Positions 34,690 through 45,676 of a stretch of DNA of 64,000 nucleotides are shown piece by piece (within the stretch, counting starts at the first letter, position 1; each line of letters starts with the position of its first letter). A model generated the notes under the pieces. It saw nothing but the letters and a program-made list of their open reading frames with translations, was not told the origin of the DNA and made no database searches. The stretch comes from Monodelphis domestica (lineage: Eukaryota > Chordata > Mammalia > Didelphimorphia > Didelphidae): the NCBI RefSeq assembly GCF_027887165.1, contig NC_077228.1:178850499-178914498 (forward strand), read 5' to 3'. Both the position numbers and the translations under genes were made by a program.

Positions 34690-35785
34690 AGAAAAGAAAC
34701 TGATTAGAAAACAGACATTGGCCTCTTCAGAGAAGAGAGAGTGTGAAAGAGAAAGACTTGGGAAAGTGGGGAATCTCTAATGGTTCTCAGCAGTCTGAAT
34801 AGTTCCTGCATAAAGTGAGCACAAGTCCTTGTCTTGGTGTCTTTGCAGAAGTTTCTCTCCAGCAGTGTGCCCCTGTTTCCCCAGCACTTCGCACAGTGCT
34901 TGGCACATAGTAGCTACTCTTCCTGCTCACCCCGTCTCTGATGCAGGAGCCTTTGGAGGGGACAGTGGACCCAGTTGCCTTCTCTCCAAGGCTATACCCT
35001 TGCTTTCTGTTTTGGGAAGCTGCTGATTGCAGCAGTGAGGAGAGCATCTGCCTTCCCTAGCAGCCCTGTGTTTCCTTGCCTCATCTAGCACACATCATTA
35101 CTCCATGCTTCTTGGGTCATGTGCATGGGCTGGTGTCTTCTCCCTGTCCTTTCTCTCATGATTTGACGATGAGCTTTTCAACCATATGCCCTGTAAGGTC
35201 TGACCATGTCAGCATAAGAGTCAACTCCCTGAGGACTGAAGAATGAGGAAAGCTGGGAGATTCCCATCTCGATCAACAAGCCATTCACATATCTTTGGTG
35301 ACCTGAATAAATGCTTCACAAAGATTTAGCAGTGAGATCAAAGTCCACTCTCTGAGTGAAATCCAGATATCGGCAATGGATTGCCCTCCCCCATTCCTTT
35401 ATTAGTGTGCCCATGTTAGAAAGTGAAATCATTTGTGCTTGACTTCAGTTAAAGGGCACCCAAACTATAGTTTAAGCATTTCCTCTTTATATTCAAGTTC
35501 AATAATTGTCTTTTTTCTTCAGCAAGCCCCAAGCTACCTATATTGGGAAAGTACACCCACCCCCTTTTAATTAAGGATCATTTCGTAAAAAAAAAAGCAA
35601 AAACAACATTGAGGCAAATACAAGCTATGTGCTCAGTGCTTAAGGGTATCCCCCCAGCTCATTAGAAAAGCCTCAAACCAGGTTTGGGGCAGATTCTCTA
35701 AGCCTGTGCCTCACTCCAGGCTATTCTAAAAGCAAGCTGTTGCATAGTAATTCAAACCATTTAGAGCAAGTAGGTCTTTGTGAAC
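34690..35785. other. Mostly unrecognised DNA with an L2/MIR tail
   Basis: 34,875-34,925 reads 'CCCAGCACTTCGCACAGTGC' and 'GGCACATAGTAGCTACTC', an L2/MIR 3' tail. The remainder shows no recognisable repeat or coding region. Confidence 0.45.
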
Positions 35786-35789
35786 TGAA

Positions 35790-36110
35790 TAATAGAGCTC
35801 CACGGGGCCTTAGAGATCCTTTAGTCCCACACCATCCATTTTTAGGGGAAGAAACTAAACCCCTAAAGGTGAAATAACTTGCCTAAGGTCATACAGGTAA
35901 GCTAGTGATCAGGGATTGGGGTTGAGCCGGACCACAAGAATCCTTTCAGCTTTGATTTAGAAGGGGACTTTGTAGGTCATTTATTCCAAACCCCACTTAC
36001 TGCATAAAGTTCCATCCCTGTCCCCTGCATAACATCCCACAAGTTCACATCTAGTTTCTATTCAAATATCTCTAATGATTAGATTCCTAGTCTTTCTCAG
36101 GGCAGTCCCT
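35790..36110 (+). mobile_element. MIR-like fragments
   Basis: 35,800-35,925: 'GGGGAAGAAACTAAACCCC', 'AACTTGCCTAAGGTCATACAG'. 35,940-36,110 continues with a related old repeat ('GGTCATTTATTCCAAACCCC'). Family assignment is approximate. Confidence 0.5.
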
Positions 36111-36114
36111 TGAT

Positions 36115-36318
36115 TTTTTTTTAAACCCTTGCCTTCTGTTTTAGAATCAATACTGTGTATTGGTTCTAAGGCAGAAGAGCAGTAACGGTTAGGCAATGGG
36201 GATCAAGTGACTTGCCCAGGGTCACACAGATAGGAAGTGTCTGAGGTCAAATTTGAACTCAGGACCTCCCATCTCTAGGCCTGGCTCTCAATCCACTGAG
36301 CCACCCAGTTTCCTCCCA
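36115..36318 (-). mobile_element. tRNA-derived SINE, antisense
   Basis: Poly(T) then 'TAAACCCTTGCCTTCTGTTT', ending 'CCACTGAGCCACCCAG'. Confidence 0.92.
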
Positions 36319-36334
36319 GTTCCTTGAATTTTTG

Positions 36335-36607
36335 CACAGCTCTAATTGTTAGGGCAGGCAGGTAGGTGGTTTAGTGGATGTTGTGCTGGTCCTTGATTCA
36401 GGAAAACTCATCTTCCTGAGTTAAAATCTGGTCCCAGACTTACTAGCTGTGGAGCCCTGCACAAGTCACCTGTCTGTCTCAGTTTCCTCATCTGTCAGAT
36501 GAGCAGGAGAAGCAAATGGCAAATTACTCCAGTATATTTACCAAGAAAATTCCAAATTGGGTCACAAAGGGTCAGACACTACTGGAATGACTGAACAACA
36601 AAAATTT
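36335..36607 (+). mobile_element. RTE-tailed SINE
   Basis: Full copy from 'GCAGGTAGGTGGTTTAGTGGA' to 'GGTCAGACACTACTGG...CTGAACAAC'. Confidence 0.88.
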
Positions 36608-36689
36608 TAAGGGAGTTTTTCCTCATATCCTCTGGAGGACACCCAGGGCAGCCATCAATGGCTGCTCCGATCATCATTTCCCAAAGGAT

Positions 36690-37008
36690 TGCACTCATGT
36701 ACTTCTGGACTTCAGAATCTCATCATCCTGCAAAATCACATCAACCTTAAAACTCACATCCTCTGTAATCCCTGCCCTTGAGGCAGACCCTCCTTTCCTT
36801 TGATTAGAGAGAGTGGAGAAAAAAACCACAGAAAACTCTTCCCACACCCTCCATTTAAGGAGAGCATCTCCATTTCACACCCAGCTGCAGCCCTCTGACT
36901 TTATCATCCCCATCCCACTCCTCCTTTTTTTACCCCTTTTCAGATTTGAATGTATTGTCTTTGGCCATTAGATTGTAAGCTCCTTGAAGACAGGGATTTA
37001 GCACAGAC
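36690..37008 (+). mobile_element. L2 3' end
   Basis: Ends with the L2 landmark 'TTAGATTGTAAGCTCCTTGA' and 'GACAGGGATTTAGCACA'. The upstream part is weak. Confidence 0.55.
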
Positions 37009-37009
37009 T

Positions 37010-37312
37010 CCATGAACCATTACTGTCATGGGGTTTTCTTGGCAAAGCTCATGGGGTGGTCTGCCATTTCCTTCTCTGCTGGATTAGGGCAAGCAAAGAT
37101 GAAGTGATTTGCTCAGGGTCACACAGATAGTAAGTGTTTAAGGCTGGATTTGAACTGGGATCTTCCTACCTCTAGGCACAGCACTCAATCCACTTCACCA
37201 CCCAGCTACCTCCTAGGCAAACAAAAGTTAAATGACTTGCCCAAGGTTACATGGTATCCGAGGTCAAATTTGAACTCAGGTCTTCCTGACTCAGTGACTA
37301 GCTAACTCATTA
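37010..37312 (-). mobile_element. RTE-tailed SINE, antisense, plus a second half-copy
   Basis: 37,010-37,215: 'GGGGTTTTCTTGGCAAAGC' through 'CACTTCACCACCCAGCTACC'. 37,216-37,312 repeats the middle ('TTAAATGACTTGCCCAAGG', 'TTTGAACTCAGGTCTTCC'), so a second truncated SINE abuts it. Confidence 0.8.
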
Positions 37313-37779
37313 AGTTAAAAACATTTTATATCAACTTCATTATCCAGTATATCTCTTCCTCTAGCCAGAGAGCTATCCCTTTTAAACAAAAAATAAATAA
37401 GAAAAAGAAAATAAAAATAGTTCTTCAAAACTAGCCACCACACCAAAATCCATGTCTGACAGCGTATGCAATGTTCCACACCTAAAGTCCTCCCACCTCT
37501 ACAAAGAAGGTTCATTCCCATATATTTTCTTTGGGGTCAAGCTTGGTAACTATAATTACATGTAATTAACTTACTTTGTGCTCTTTCTTTTCAAAATGTT
37601 CAAGTCACTTCATTGTTACCTTGCCAAAGCTTTTTTTAACATCCCAAAATGTAATAGCATTTTTGGTTGTTGTTGTTCTGGACCTGTGATTTCATCAGGA
37701 TTGGGGAAGGCTGACTGTGGAAACTCCTTCCACAGATTAGGAAGTTGCCTGGGGGCACTGAGAAATTAATTGACTTGCT

Positions 37780-37862
37780 CATGGTCACTAATCTAAACTA
37801 TGTCAGAGTCAGGTCCTGAGAGATCCTCTAGCCCCTCATTTAATTATTTTACTTCTCTTTGC
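37780..37862. repeat. Left arm of 83-bp inverted repeat
   Basis: About 81 of 83 positions are complementary to 38,731-38,813. The first 35 bp are the end of a MIR that continues outward to the left, so this arm is probably the original locus. Confidence 0.9.
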
Positions 37863-37904
37863 CTCCCCTAAATAGTCTTTGTCTTCCATTAAGATATACC
37901 TGGA

Positions 37905-38110
37905 GGAGCAGCTGGGTGGCTCAGTGGATTGAAAGCCAGGCTCAGAAATGGGAGGTCCTGGGTTCAAATGTGACTTCAGACACTTCTTAGCTGTGTGATC
38001 CTGAGCAAGTCACTTAACCCCCATTGCTTAGCCCTTACTGCTCTTTTGCCATGGAGACAATACACAGTATTGACTCCAAGACGGAAGGTAAGAGTTATTT
38101 TAAAAATAAA
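37905..38110 (+). mobile_element. tRNA-derived SINE
   Basis: 'GGAGCAGCTGGGTGGCTCAGTGG' head to 'GACGGAAGGTAAGAGTT' with an AT-rich tail. Lies between the two arms of the inverted repeat. Confidence 0.92.
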
Positions 38111-38117
38111 AATAAAA

Positions 38118-38292
38118 AGATGTAGCTCAGTGGTGAAGTGGATAGAGCACTGGACCCGGAATCAAGAAAACCCAAGTTAAATCCATCTTCAGACACTTCC
38201 TTTTTGGGTGACCCTGAGCAAGTCACTTAACCCTGATTGCCTCAGTTTCCTCATCTGTAAAATGAGCCAGGGAGATTGAAACAATACCAAGG
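38118..38292 (+). mobile_element. RTE-type SINE, 3'-shortened
   Basis: 'TGTAGCTCAGTGGTGAAGTGG' head, 'AGTCACTTAACCCTGATTGCC', 'CATCTGTAAAATGAGCC'; the RTE tail is missing. Confidence 0.8.
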
Positions 38293-38334
38293 AAGGATCT
38301 GAAACCTGATCCCCTATCCTTTAATTTAGTTGTC

Positions 38335-38510
38335 TGATCATTCTTGGCCTCTCCCTTCCTTTAAGATGCAGCTCAAGTCTTATCTTCTACATGAAACCTT
38401 TCTTCAGGCCTTCAACTGCTAGTGTTCACACTCCCAAACTACTTTGAATTTAACTATCTTATAATTAATTTGCATTTATTCACTTTAAATGTATTCTATA
38501 CATATATATG
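38335..38510 (+). mobile_element. L2 fragment
   Basis: 'AAGATGCAGCTCAAGTCTTAT...CATGAAACCTTTCTTCAGGCC', the L2 sequence just upstream of its 3' end. Confidence 0.6.
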
Positions 38511-38514
38511 TATT

Positions 38515-38700
38515 TGTTGTGCAATTGTTTTTCAGTTTGATTCTTTGTGACCCCATTTGGGGTTTTCTTGGCAAAGATATTGGAGCAGTTTGCCATTTGA
38601 CAGATGAAGAAATTGAGGCAAACAGGGTTTAAAGTGACTTGTCCAGGGTCACACAGCTAGTCTGAGACCAAATATGAACTCAGATCTTCCTGACTAGGGG
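38515..38700 (-). mobile_element. RTE-tailed SINE, antisense
   Basis: 'TTTGGGGTTTTCTTGGCAAAG', 'ACTTGTCCAGGGTCACACAG', 'ACTCAGATCTTCCTGACT'. Its head is cut off just before the right arm of the inverted repeat. Confidence 0.82.
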
Positions 38701-38730
38701 ACTGTTTTATTCTTTTTATTTGTATTTCTA

Positions 38731-38813
38731 GCAAAGAGAAGTAAGATAATTAAATAAGGGGCTAGAGGATCTCTCAGGACCTGACTCTGACATAGTTTAG
38801 ATTAGTGACCATG
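38731..38813. repeat. Right arm of 83-bp inverted repeat
   Basis: Inverted copy of 37,780-37,862. On its outer side it abuts L2/MIR-like tail DNA ('ACTAAGAACTTAATAAATAG') rather than the MIR that flanks the left arm, so it looks like a pasted inverted copy. Confidence 0.9.
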
Positions 38814-38814
38814 A

Positions 38815-39857
38815 CACTTACTAAGAACTTAATAAATAGCTGCCTTTCATGCTCCCAACCTGATCCCGCTGGATTTAGATAGTAAATGAAAAGAAGGAAT
38901 ACTACTAAAAACCCCAACAAAAGCAAACCCTGGTTTATTTAGCTTATGTGTGTTTAGGTCCCTGCTCTTCCACTTTGCACTGGATGCAAAGGAGCCCAAT
39001 CAACGTAGGAATTCAAATATGAGATAGAAACCAAAGCATCCTTCCCCACCTCATATGCATAATGAATTTCCAAAACAAAACAAAACCAAAACCAAAGAGA
39101 CCTGGAAACTGCTGCATGACAAAAAAAGTCATTAGGCTGTTCTAAAGTGCCCTGAGGACTGTAGAGGAAAAATCCCTTAAGATCTGGAGACCTTTTGGAG
39201 AAGTCCAGTTAAAGAGTGAATTTGGATAGTCACCTTTGTTAAGAAAAATTTCCCTCAGCTCTTGATGAAAGAATGGAAAGAAGAGATAGTGCTTCCCAAA
39301 GCCCTTTTATATTCAAATGAAGAATATCCTCGATAAAAGAGGAAAATTACCAAGTATAATCAGGAATCTCAAAAACCATACGCATCTGAATCTGTAGTAA
39401 ATGGGGTAGAAAGTCTTCAATGTAAAATCTTAGCACTTTCTGCATTGCATATATTTATACTTTTTTCTCCTTTTTAAAAATTCAAATAAGAATAATATTG
39501 TGAAAATTCACGCGCAGGCTTACATGGGTTCACTTTTAGGAAAAGGTCTCACGAAAAATCCAGTCTAAAAATAAATGACTTTTCCATACATTAGGACGAT
39601 AACTAGAATTTTTTCACCAGGACCAAAACAGTTGAGTAGGGCACAGGGGAATGAGCCTTTGTGGACTAGCTCAGAGGGCAATGGCCATATCTCACAGTTG
39701 TGTTGGTGGAAGACTTAAGACTATGCCTGGAGATCCATCCCCGAGGCTTCTCTAGGGAGGAAGAACTCTCGGAGTCCGGTGGGGTGGCAGAGCCCTGTCT
39801 GCTCCCCTCACCCTCATGCTAATTAGGATTGCTATACACACCTCTCAAGGCACTCCT
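38815..39857. other. No recognised feature
   Basis: Non-repetitive-looking DNA with a few CpGs (39,500-39,800). No frame or motif that I can name. Confidence 0.4.
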
Positions 39858-40207
39858 TGCTGTTTGGTCATTCAGTCATGTCGGATTCTTCATCAAGGAT
39901 CATAGAGTGGTTTGCTATTTCCTTCTTTCAGGGACCCAGTGGATCCTTCTTCTTCTTCTTTTTTTTAAATTAATTAATTAATTAAGCATATTTTTCCATG
40001 GTTTTATGATTCATGAACTTTCCTACCCTCTCTTCCCTCACCCCTCCCGGAGCTAACAAGCAATTCCAGTGGATCCTTCTGACAGGCAATCAGAGGTTAA
40101 GTGACTTGGCCAGAGTCACATGGCTAGGTAGTATGTGAGTCTGGATTTGAACTCAGGTCTTCCTGATTCTAGACCCAGTGCTCTAATTACTGAACAACAG
40201 CTACTTC
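39858..40207 (-). mobile_element. RTE-tailed SINE, antisense, split by an L1
   Basis: 39,858-39,950 and 40,081-40,207 together make one inverted copy ('TTCAGTCATGTCGGATTCTT' ... 'AAGTGACTTGGCCAGAGTCA' ... 'CTGAACAACAGCTAC'). The break is the L1 insertion described next. Confidence 0.85.
39951..40065 (-). mobile_element. 115-bp L1 3' tail, antisense
   Basis: Poly(T), ATTAATTAATT, 'CCATGGTTTTATGATTCAT', 'CCCGGAGCTAACAAGCAATT'. CCAGTGGATCCTTCT is duplicated exactly on each side (39,936-39,950; 40,066-40,080). Extremely 5'-truncated insertion inside a SINE. Confidence 0.93.
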
Positions 40208-40225
40208 TAAAGGCAGTAGCCAATC

Positions 40226-40430
40226 TTATTTTTTTCTTAAAACCCTTACCTTCTATCTTAGAATCAATACTAAGTATCTGTTCCAAGTCAGAAGAGTGTA
40301 ATGGCTAAGCAATTGGGGTTAAGTGACTTGCCCAAGGACACACAGCTAGGAAGTGTCTTATGACAGATCCTAATTCAGGGTCTCCTGTCTCCAGGTCGGG
40401 CTCTCTATCCACTGATGCCTCAACATTCCA
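40226..40430 (-). mobile_element. tRNA-derived SINE, antisense
   Basis: 'TTAAAACCCTTACCTTCTATC' to 'CTATCCACTGATGCC'. Slightly worn. Confidence 0.9.
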
Positions 40431-40592
40431 ATTTTTAACTCTCAAAGATAGCAACCATTTCCATTTGGTGTCTCTTCTTTGTTCAGGTGTCTTCTTTGTT
40501 CATTTTTGATAATGACACACAAAAGACCATAAAGTAGCAAGAGCATCCTAAAGTGAATTAACAAGAAAAATTATTCAAGAATAAATAAATTC

Positions 40593-40790
40593 AGGGGCAG
40601 CTAGGTGACTCAGTGGATAGAAAACTAAGCCTGGAGATAGGAAGTCGTGAGTTCAAATTTGACCTTAGACCTTTCCTAGCTGTGTGATCCTGGGCAAGTC
40701 ACTTAACCCCAATTGCCTAGACCTTACAATCCTTCTGCCTTGAAACTTGGTATCAATTTGAAGACAGAAAGTAAGGGCTTTAAAAAAATA
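40593..40790 (+). mobile_element. tRNA-derived SINE
   Basis: 'GGGGCAGCTAGGTGACTCAGTGG' to 'GAAAGTAAGGGCTTT' plus A-run. Preceded by AGAATAAATAAATTCA and followed by AATAAGAGAATATT. Confidence 0.9.
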
Positions 40791-40924
40791 AGAGAATATT
40801 ATACTTAATATATTTTCCTCTACTTATTACCTATTAGCCATGGGGAGGTAAAATCCTCCTCCAATGTGCTGTTCCTAGTCCTCTCTGTGTTGTCATCTGC
40901 ATTTTTCAAAATATTTTATTGAAT

Positions 40925-41065
40925 GAATGAAATGAATGAAACAGCATTTTTAATTACTTGCCACATGAAAGCATCATGTAAAATACACGAATATAAATAG
41001 AAAAGTAAGATAGTACCTGCTCTCAAGGAGCTCACAAATGAATAGGAGGAGATGACGTAGAGAGG
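40925..41065 (+). mobile_element. Ancient LINE-type repeat fragment
   Basis: 'GTACCTGCTCTCAAGGAGCTC' and flanks match the set at 0.7, 49.6 and 55.3 kb. Confidence 0.5.
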
Positions 41066-41099
41066 AGGGGTTAGCTACAGGCCAGGTAGAAAGGTCTAG

Positions 41100-41470
41100 T
41101 GGTCCTTAGTGGCAGTGGCAAAGCAGATGGTAACACATGTTCTTTAATGGCATTTTCACTGATAAGACTGTATCAGTTTTTGTCATTGAGCCATTTGATA
41201 TTGCCAAGAACTTTGGTGGTGAGAACTTTATTTTCTGGGTCTTTAGTAGTTGTGCTTACAGAGGAAGTGGAGGCTTTATGTAGCACCTGCAGAGGAAATT
41301 GCCAGGTTGCATCTTGACAAGGGTTAATTCCTTTGATTATGGCTTTGGAGGCTGGGCTGGAAAAAGAACCAGTGATCAGGGCCATGGAGAATGGCTATTC
41401 CTGTGGCTCATGAGCTTATGGCAGTTGGTATTGGTTGTAGTGAGATACTGTTATTCTCAATGGCAAGGCT
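41100..41470 (-). pseudogene. Y-box protein (YBX3-like) retropseudogene fragment
   Basis: Minus strand. A 70-codon frame (41,385-41,173) ends KVLTTKVLGNIKWLNDKN, which matches the start of the cold-shock domain of Y-box proteins (KVLATKVLGTVKWFNVRN). After a stop the DNA continues to resemble the '...INRNDTKEDVFVHQTAIK' coding part to about 41,100. Upstream Ala/Thr/Pro-rich codons with CpG decay fit the YBX3 N-terminus. No intron is seen. YBX1 is a possible alternative parent. Truncated and dead. Confidence 0.65.
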
Positions 41471-41734
41471 CAGGGTCTTGACTTGCCCACATAGATCTGG
41501 CTAGTAACCTTGTGCAACAAGTTTTCAGGACCCAGCATTGCTTAAATTCCAATTTCTTCCAGAAATAGAGAGCTTATTATGGAGGCATAGTTCTTCTTCT
41601 CACCATTCTCATCATGCTTGTAGGCTTTGCTCCACTAACCCTTTCCTAATGTTGTTGCTCAAGCAAAAGTCCAGGATATTCTACTTGGATTGTTATTTAA
41701 CCTCATAACATCATCATTTGGATTTATTGGCATT

Positions 41735-41985
41735 TGTTCAATTATTTCAGTCTTGCCTGACTCTTTGTGACTTAATTTGGGTTTTTCTTGACTGACACTT
41801 GACACTGAAGTGATTTGCCATTTGCTTCTCCATCTCATTTTACAGATGAGGAAACTGAGAGTGAAGGTGACTCGTCCAGGTTCACAAACTAAGTATCTGA
41901 GGTCAAATTTGAATTCAGGTCTTTCTGCCTCAGGCTCAATGCTCTATCTACTGTGCCACCTAACTGCTATCACCCACACAGTCTC
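41735..41985 (-). mobile_element. RTE-tailed SINE, antisense
   Basis: 'TTCAATTATTTCAGTCTTGCC', 'CATTTTACAGATGAGGAAAC', 'CTGTGCCACCTAACTGC'. Confidence 0.85.
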
Positions 41986-43375
41986 ATACATATTCATTTC
42001 AAGTTGTAGGAAACATATTCCTCTATTATCTTAGCAATATTTTCATAGTATTATAAGTTAAGTTTCCCCAGGTTATCTTGCCTAGTCCTTGATAGTTTAG
42101 AATTCCTATGGGCTTCTGGGAGACGACTTCCCTCCAGCTAAAGAACAAGACTTGTTTCTATCTCAGCTTCAAAGGCTCTTTCTCATTTACACTTGTATTT
42201 CTAAAGACTAAATGATAGTGTAAGTTTTAACCCACTCTTTCCAATGGATGCTTTATGTTTTAATGGAAGAGTGTACCCCAGGTTTATAGGAGGAGTCTTT
42301 TTTAACCCCTCTTCTTGTTATTGCATTTGAGCAATTTCCTTTGCTATGTGCTAATTGAGTCTACTGACTGATTGCTAAAGAACAGCCATGGAAGCCTGTG
42401 AGTTTTAACTCTTGGAATAGATACCCAAAGGGTACCCTCTGACCCAAGACAGTTGCCACCCAACCAGTGAGTGTGAGTACAAACTGGGGGAATACCATAG
42501 AGGAGGTGCAAAAGTAATAATAGGACTAGATAGTTCTAAAAATAAAGTTATAAACGAACCAAGGTTTCATTCTTAAGCTTTAGAAGTTCTTTGAGCCTGT
42601 TTGGCTAGTTCTCCACCCTACTCATCAGCTACTTTTCTTTTATTCCTAACTTCTGATAATTCTTGAAGGTTTACCTCTTGGCTACCATAACATAAGACCT
42701 TATCATGGCATGAGTGATTCTGGTGATTCTCAATGGTTATGTAAACAGAGCACAGATTCCAGCAAGTTTGGATTGCACCAGCTCACAAAGACTAATAATA
42801 AAGGTATGAATGTATGTTCTTCCTCAGTTGAAGGAAGTGCATATTCCAAATAAATTACTAGTTCCTGATGCATGGAAGAAAAATAGTGATAGCATTTTCT
42901 TTCATAATTGCTGAGAAAGAATATACATTTTCTTTCTGAAACTTTTGTGTCAGTAGCATTTACATGAAATACAGGAGCCAGCTATCCTTTAATGGGATTT
43001 CTTACATCTCTGGCTCATAGCCATTATTCTGGGAAACTCTCTACATGACCCAGAATGTTGACACCAAATCCCCATACAGGCATGTTGTTCAAAACTTCAA
43101 AGAAGGAAAGTTTTATTGACAGTTTAAAGAAAACAAAAGAAAACTCAAAACACACCTCCTGGAAATCAAAGATATCCTTTAATAAACAACATTCTCTCTA
43201 GAGATCCATAGGATGTCCTAGTCCTTTAAAGCCATGTTTAAGCAGGGGTCCTAGGAGGTGTCTCCCAGACCTTCAGTGGGCACCTTCTCCTACAGTTCTT
43301 TGGTGGCATCACTATCACTCCCTGTAGTGGAACCTCCCACAACTCACCTCAGGTGGCACCTAAATTTCTTAGGAT
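41986..43375. other. No recognised feature
   Basis: Possibly includes old antisense LTR DNA near 43.1 kb ('AAAGTTTTATTGACAG') but nothing firm. No coding frame. Confidence 0.35.
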
Positions 43376-43377
43376 AA

Positions 43378-43720
43378 TAGAATCATTGACCTAGAGATGG
43401 GATGGATATCAAAGACTATCTAATTCAAACAATTTATTTTAAGTAGGTAACAAGGTCTTGAAAGGTATAATGACATTGTCAAAGTCACAAAGGTGGTAAG
43501 TGCCAGAGGTGAGATTTGAACCTGGGTCCTCTCTGACTCTAGAACTGGCAATTGTCAAGGTTTCTCATCAGCATAGTGGAGAAGAAAGAACAATGGATTT
43601 GGTAACAGAGGACCTAGGCTCTAGAACATTTTCTGTGTGATCTTAACTTCTCTGGGCCTCAGTTTCCTTATCTATAAAATATGGAGGTTGGGTTAAATGG
43701 TCCATGAGGTCCTTATATTG
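43378..43720 (+). mobile_element. Two MIR copies
   Basis: 43,378-43,550: 'ATAGAATCATTGACCTAGAG', 'GAGATTTGAACCTGGGTCCT'. 43,560-43,720: 'TCTCTGGGCCTCAGTTTCCTT', 'GGTTGGGTTAAATGGTCCAT'. Both diverged. Confidence 0.65.
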
Positions 43721-43734
43721 CTAGATCTATGTTC

Positions 43735-44870
43735 GTATTAACTCGGGTCCTCCAACGATTGGTATGTGGCATGACTCTTGAGATGCTCTTAGCGCTTTGC
43801 AAGAGAAATCCTTCACGATTGTGGTATTGTGGGCATTGTGCCCACCTCCCCTTTCCCCCCTCCCCCACTCCGCACGGAGAGCAAATACTTCAGAACTTCC
43901 TTGTTTTTGTCAGGACCCAGAATTCTCCCTGTGCTATACTTCTAACACAGGACCCTATCAAGCACTTCTGCTCAGAGTTTTACTTGTCGCTGTTGGACTT
44001 TGGCTTCAGAGAAGTTTGCCCAGGGTTCAGTAACACCCAGTCCTCTGTCCTCTCCAAGTAGGTCTCAGTCATTGACACCAGGTCCAGACACAGGGAGTCT
44101 AAAGCCCATAGTCCTCTCTTCATCGGGCACACCCACTCAAAGGAACACTTTCCATTAAACTACGGAGCTTGACACAGTAACCCCCTCCCCCATTTCTTCT
44201 CCGTTGCCTGCCAAAGCGTTCCTGGGAATCAAAGGCAACTGGGTGGGAATATTTTAATTAGGCTAGGCTGGAACTACCCCACCTAAGGGAGGGGAACCCA
44301 TGCGGTGTCCCATCCCTTTCCAGTGCCTCCCTCTTCTCCCCCAAGGACGACAGCCTCTAGGAAAACCGAAAGAAGAGAAACAGCCCCCAGTTACATTTCT
44401 AAGTCCTTTATAATCTGCTTGTTGAAAGAAAACATGACTGCTAATAGGTTAGGAGCCTCTAAATATAGCCGATAGCTTCTCTGAGGAAAAGATCTATTCT
44501 AATTTTTTTTTCTCTTCAGTTTACTGAATGTACAAAAAACGATCTCGGTTTTTGTTGAACTTTTCTATTCTTTTTAAGACACAACTCCACCACAGGAGAG
44601 GGGCCAAGGGGTGGGTTGAATAATTATCGAACAGTGAATTTTGAGACAGTAAAAGCCTCTATAAATAAAATCTATTGTTATGCTTTTAATTGCCTGAGTG
44701 AACCAGGCTGGAGTCCTCAAACCCCACAAAGGGAGTCAAAAATCCTCTGGGATCTTGTTACATTTCCAACTGAGGTGACTAAATCTACTTCAATTGCTGT
44801 GTCCCCCTAGTATTCACAGGAGCCCTGCATGTGGTTTGGGGTCCAGGTGTGTGCTTTCTCTTGACACCAG
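43735..44870. promoter_or_regulatory. Repeat-free block, candidate regulatory DNA
   Basis: The longest stretch without any visible transposon in the right half. It keeps more CpGs than its surroundings (43,735-43,880 and 44,110-44,360) and holds homeodomain-type TTAATTA cores and a perfect MEF2 box CTAAATATAG at 44,459-44,468, plus ATTGTTATG (SOX-like) at about 44,674. No coding frame is recognised. Regulatory use is inference only. Confidence 0.3.
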
Positions 44871-44889
44871 TTTTGGATCTCCTGGCTTC

Positions 44890-45150
44890 CCTGGCTTCCT
44901 CTAAGCTCTAGCTAAAATCTCACCTTCTTCAGGAAGTCACCAATCTCCCCTAAGTCTAGTACTACCTTCCTTCCCTTGATTAGTTCCTGTTTATCCTGTA
45001 TATAGTTTGTTTGTACATAGGTAATTTGGGTGCCATCTTTCTTATTAGATTATGAGCTCTTTGAGGACAGGGATTTTTTTTTTTTGTAAACTCAGCAATT
45101 AGCAGTGTCTGGCACATAGTAGGTACTTAATACTTATTGACTGACTATAT
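44890..45150 (+). mobile_element. L2 3' end
   Basis: 'AAAATCTCACCTTCTTCAGGA', 'TTAGATTATGAGCTCTTTGA', 'GTGTCTGGCACATAGTAGGT', 'ACTTATTGACTGAC'. Includes a T homopolymer at about 45,076. Confidence 0.82.
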
Positions 45151-45309
45151 CTATATTCGACACACTATACTGTAGCATCAAAATAATACAAGGTAATAGT
45201 TTGAAAATCCTCCTGTCAATACCAAGCATCCTTCAAAGATCTATACTTTCCAGATAAGAAAAATAGAGGCACCAAAAGGTTAAATGACTTGTCTAGTCAC
45301 AATTACACA

Positions 45310-45492
45310 ATTAAAAAAACCCTTACCTTCTATCTTAGTATCATTTCTAAGACAGAAGAGAGGCAAGAACTGGGCAATGGAGGTTAATTGACTTGTCCAG
45401 GGTCATATAGCTAGGGAGTATCTGAATTCAGATTTGAATCCAAGACTTCCCATTTCCAGATTCTCAATCCACCAAACCACCTAGCTGTCCCC
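45310..45492 (-). mobile_element. tRNA-derived SINE, antisense
   Basis: 'AAAAACCCTTACCTTCTATC' to 'CACCTAGCTGTCC' followed by a C-run of about 14. Older copy. Confidence 0.88.
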
Positions 45493-45676
45493 CCCCCCCC
45501 CATTAATAATTGACAAAACTACAACCAGAACTCAGAGCTGTGATTAAGAGTAAGGCAAATGGGAAATACATATAATGTATGCTTGTTTCTCTATATTAAA
45601 ATTTTATATATGTATATATTCAAATATTTGCTGGAGTATATAGACTACATGAGAATTTTGAAAGTAAAGAATGTAG

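Noticed and set aside
37780..38813. Inverted repeat as a DNA transposon with long terminal inverted repeats
   Set aside because: The left arm begins in the middle of a MIR that continues outward, there is no target duplication, and the spacer has only SINE and L2 DNA.
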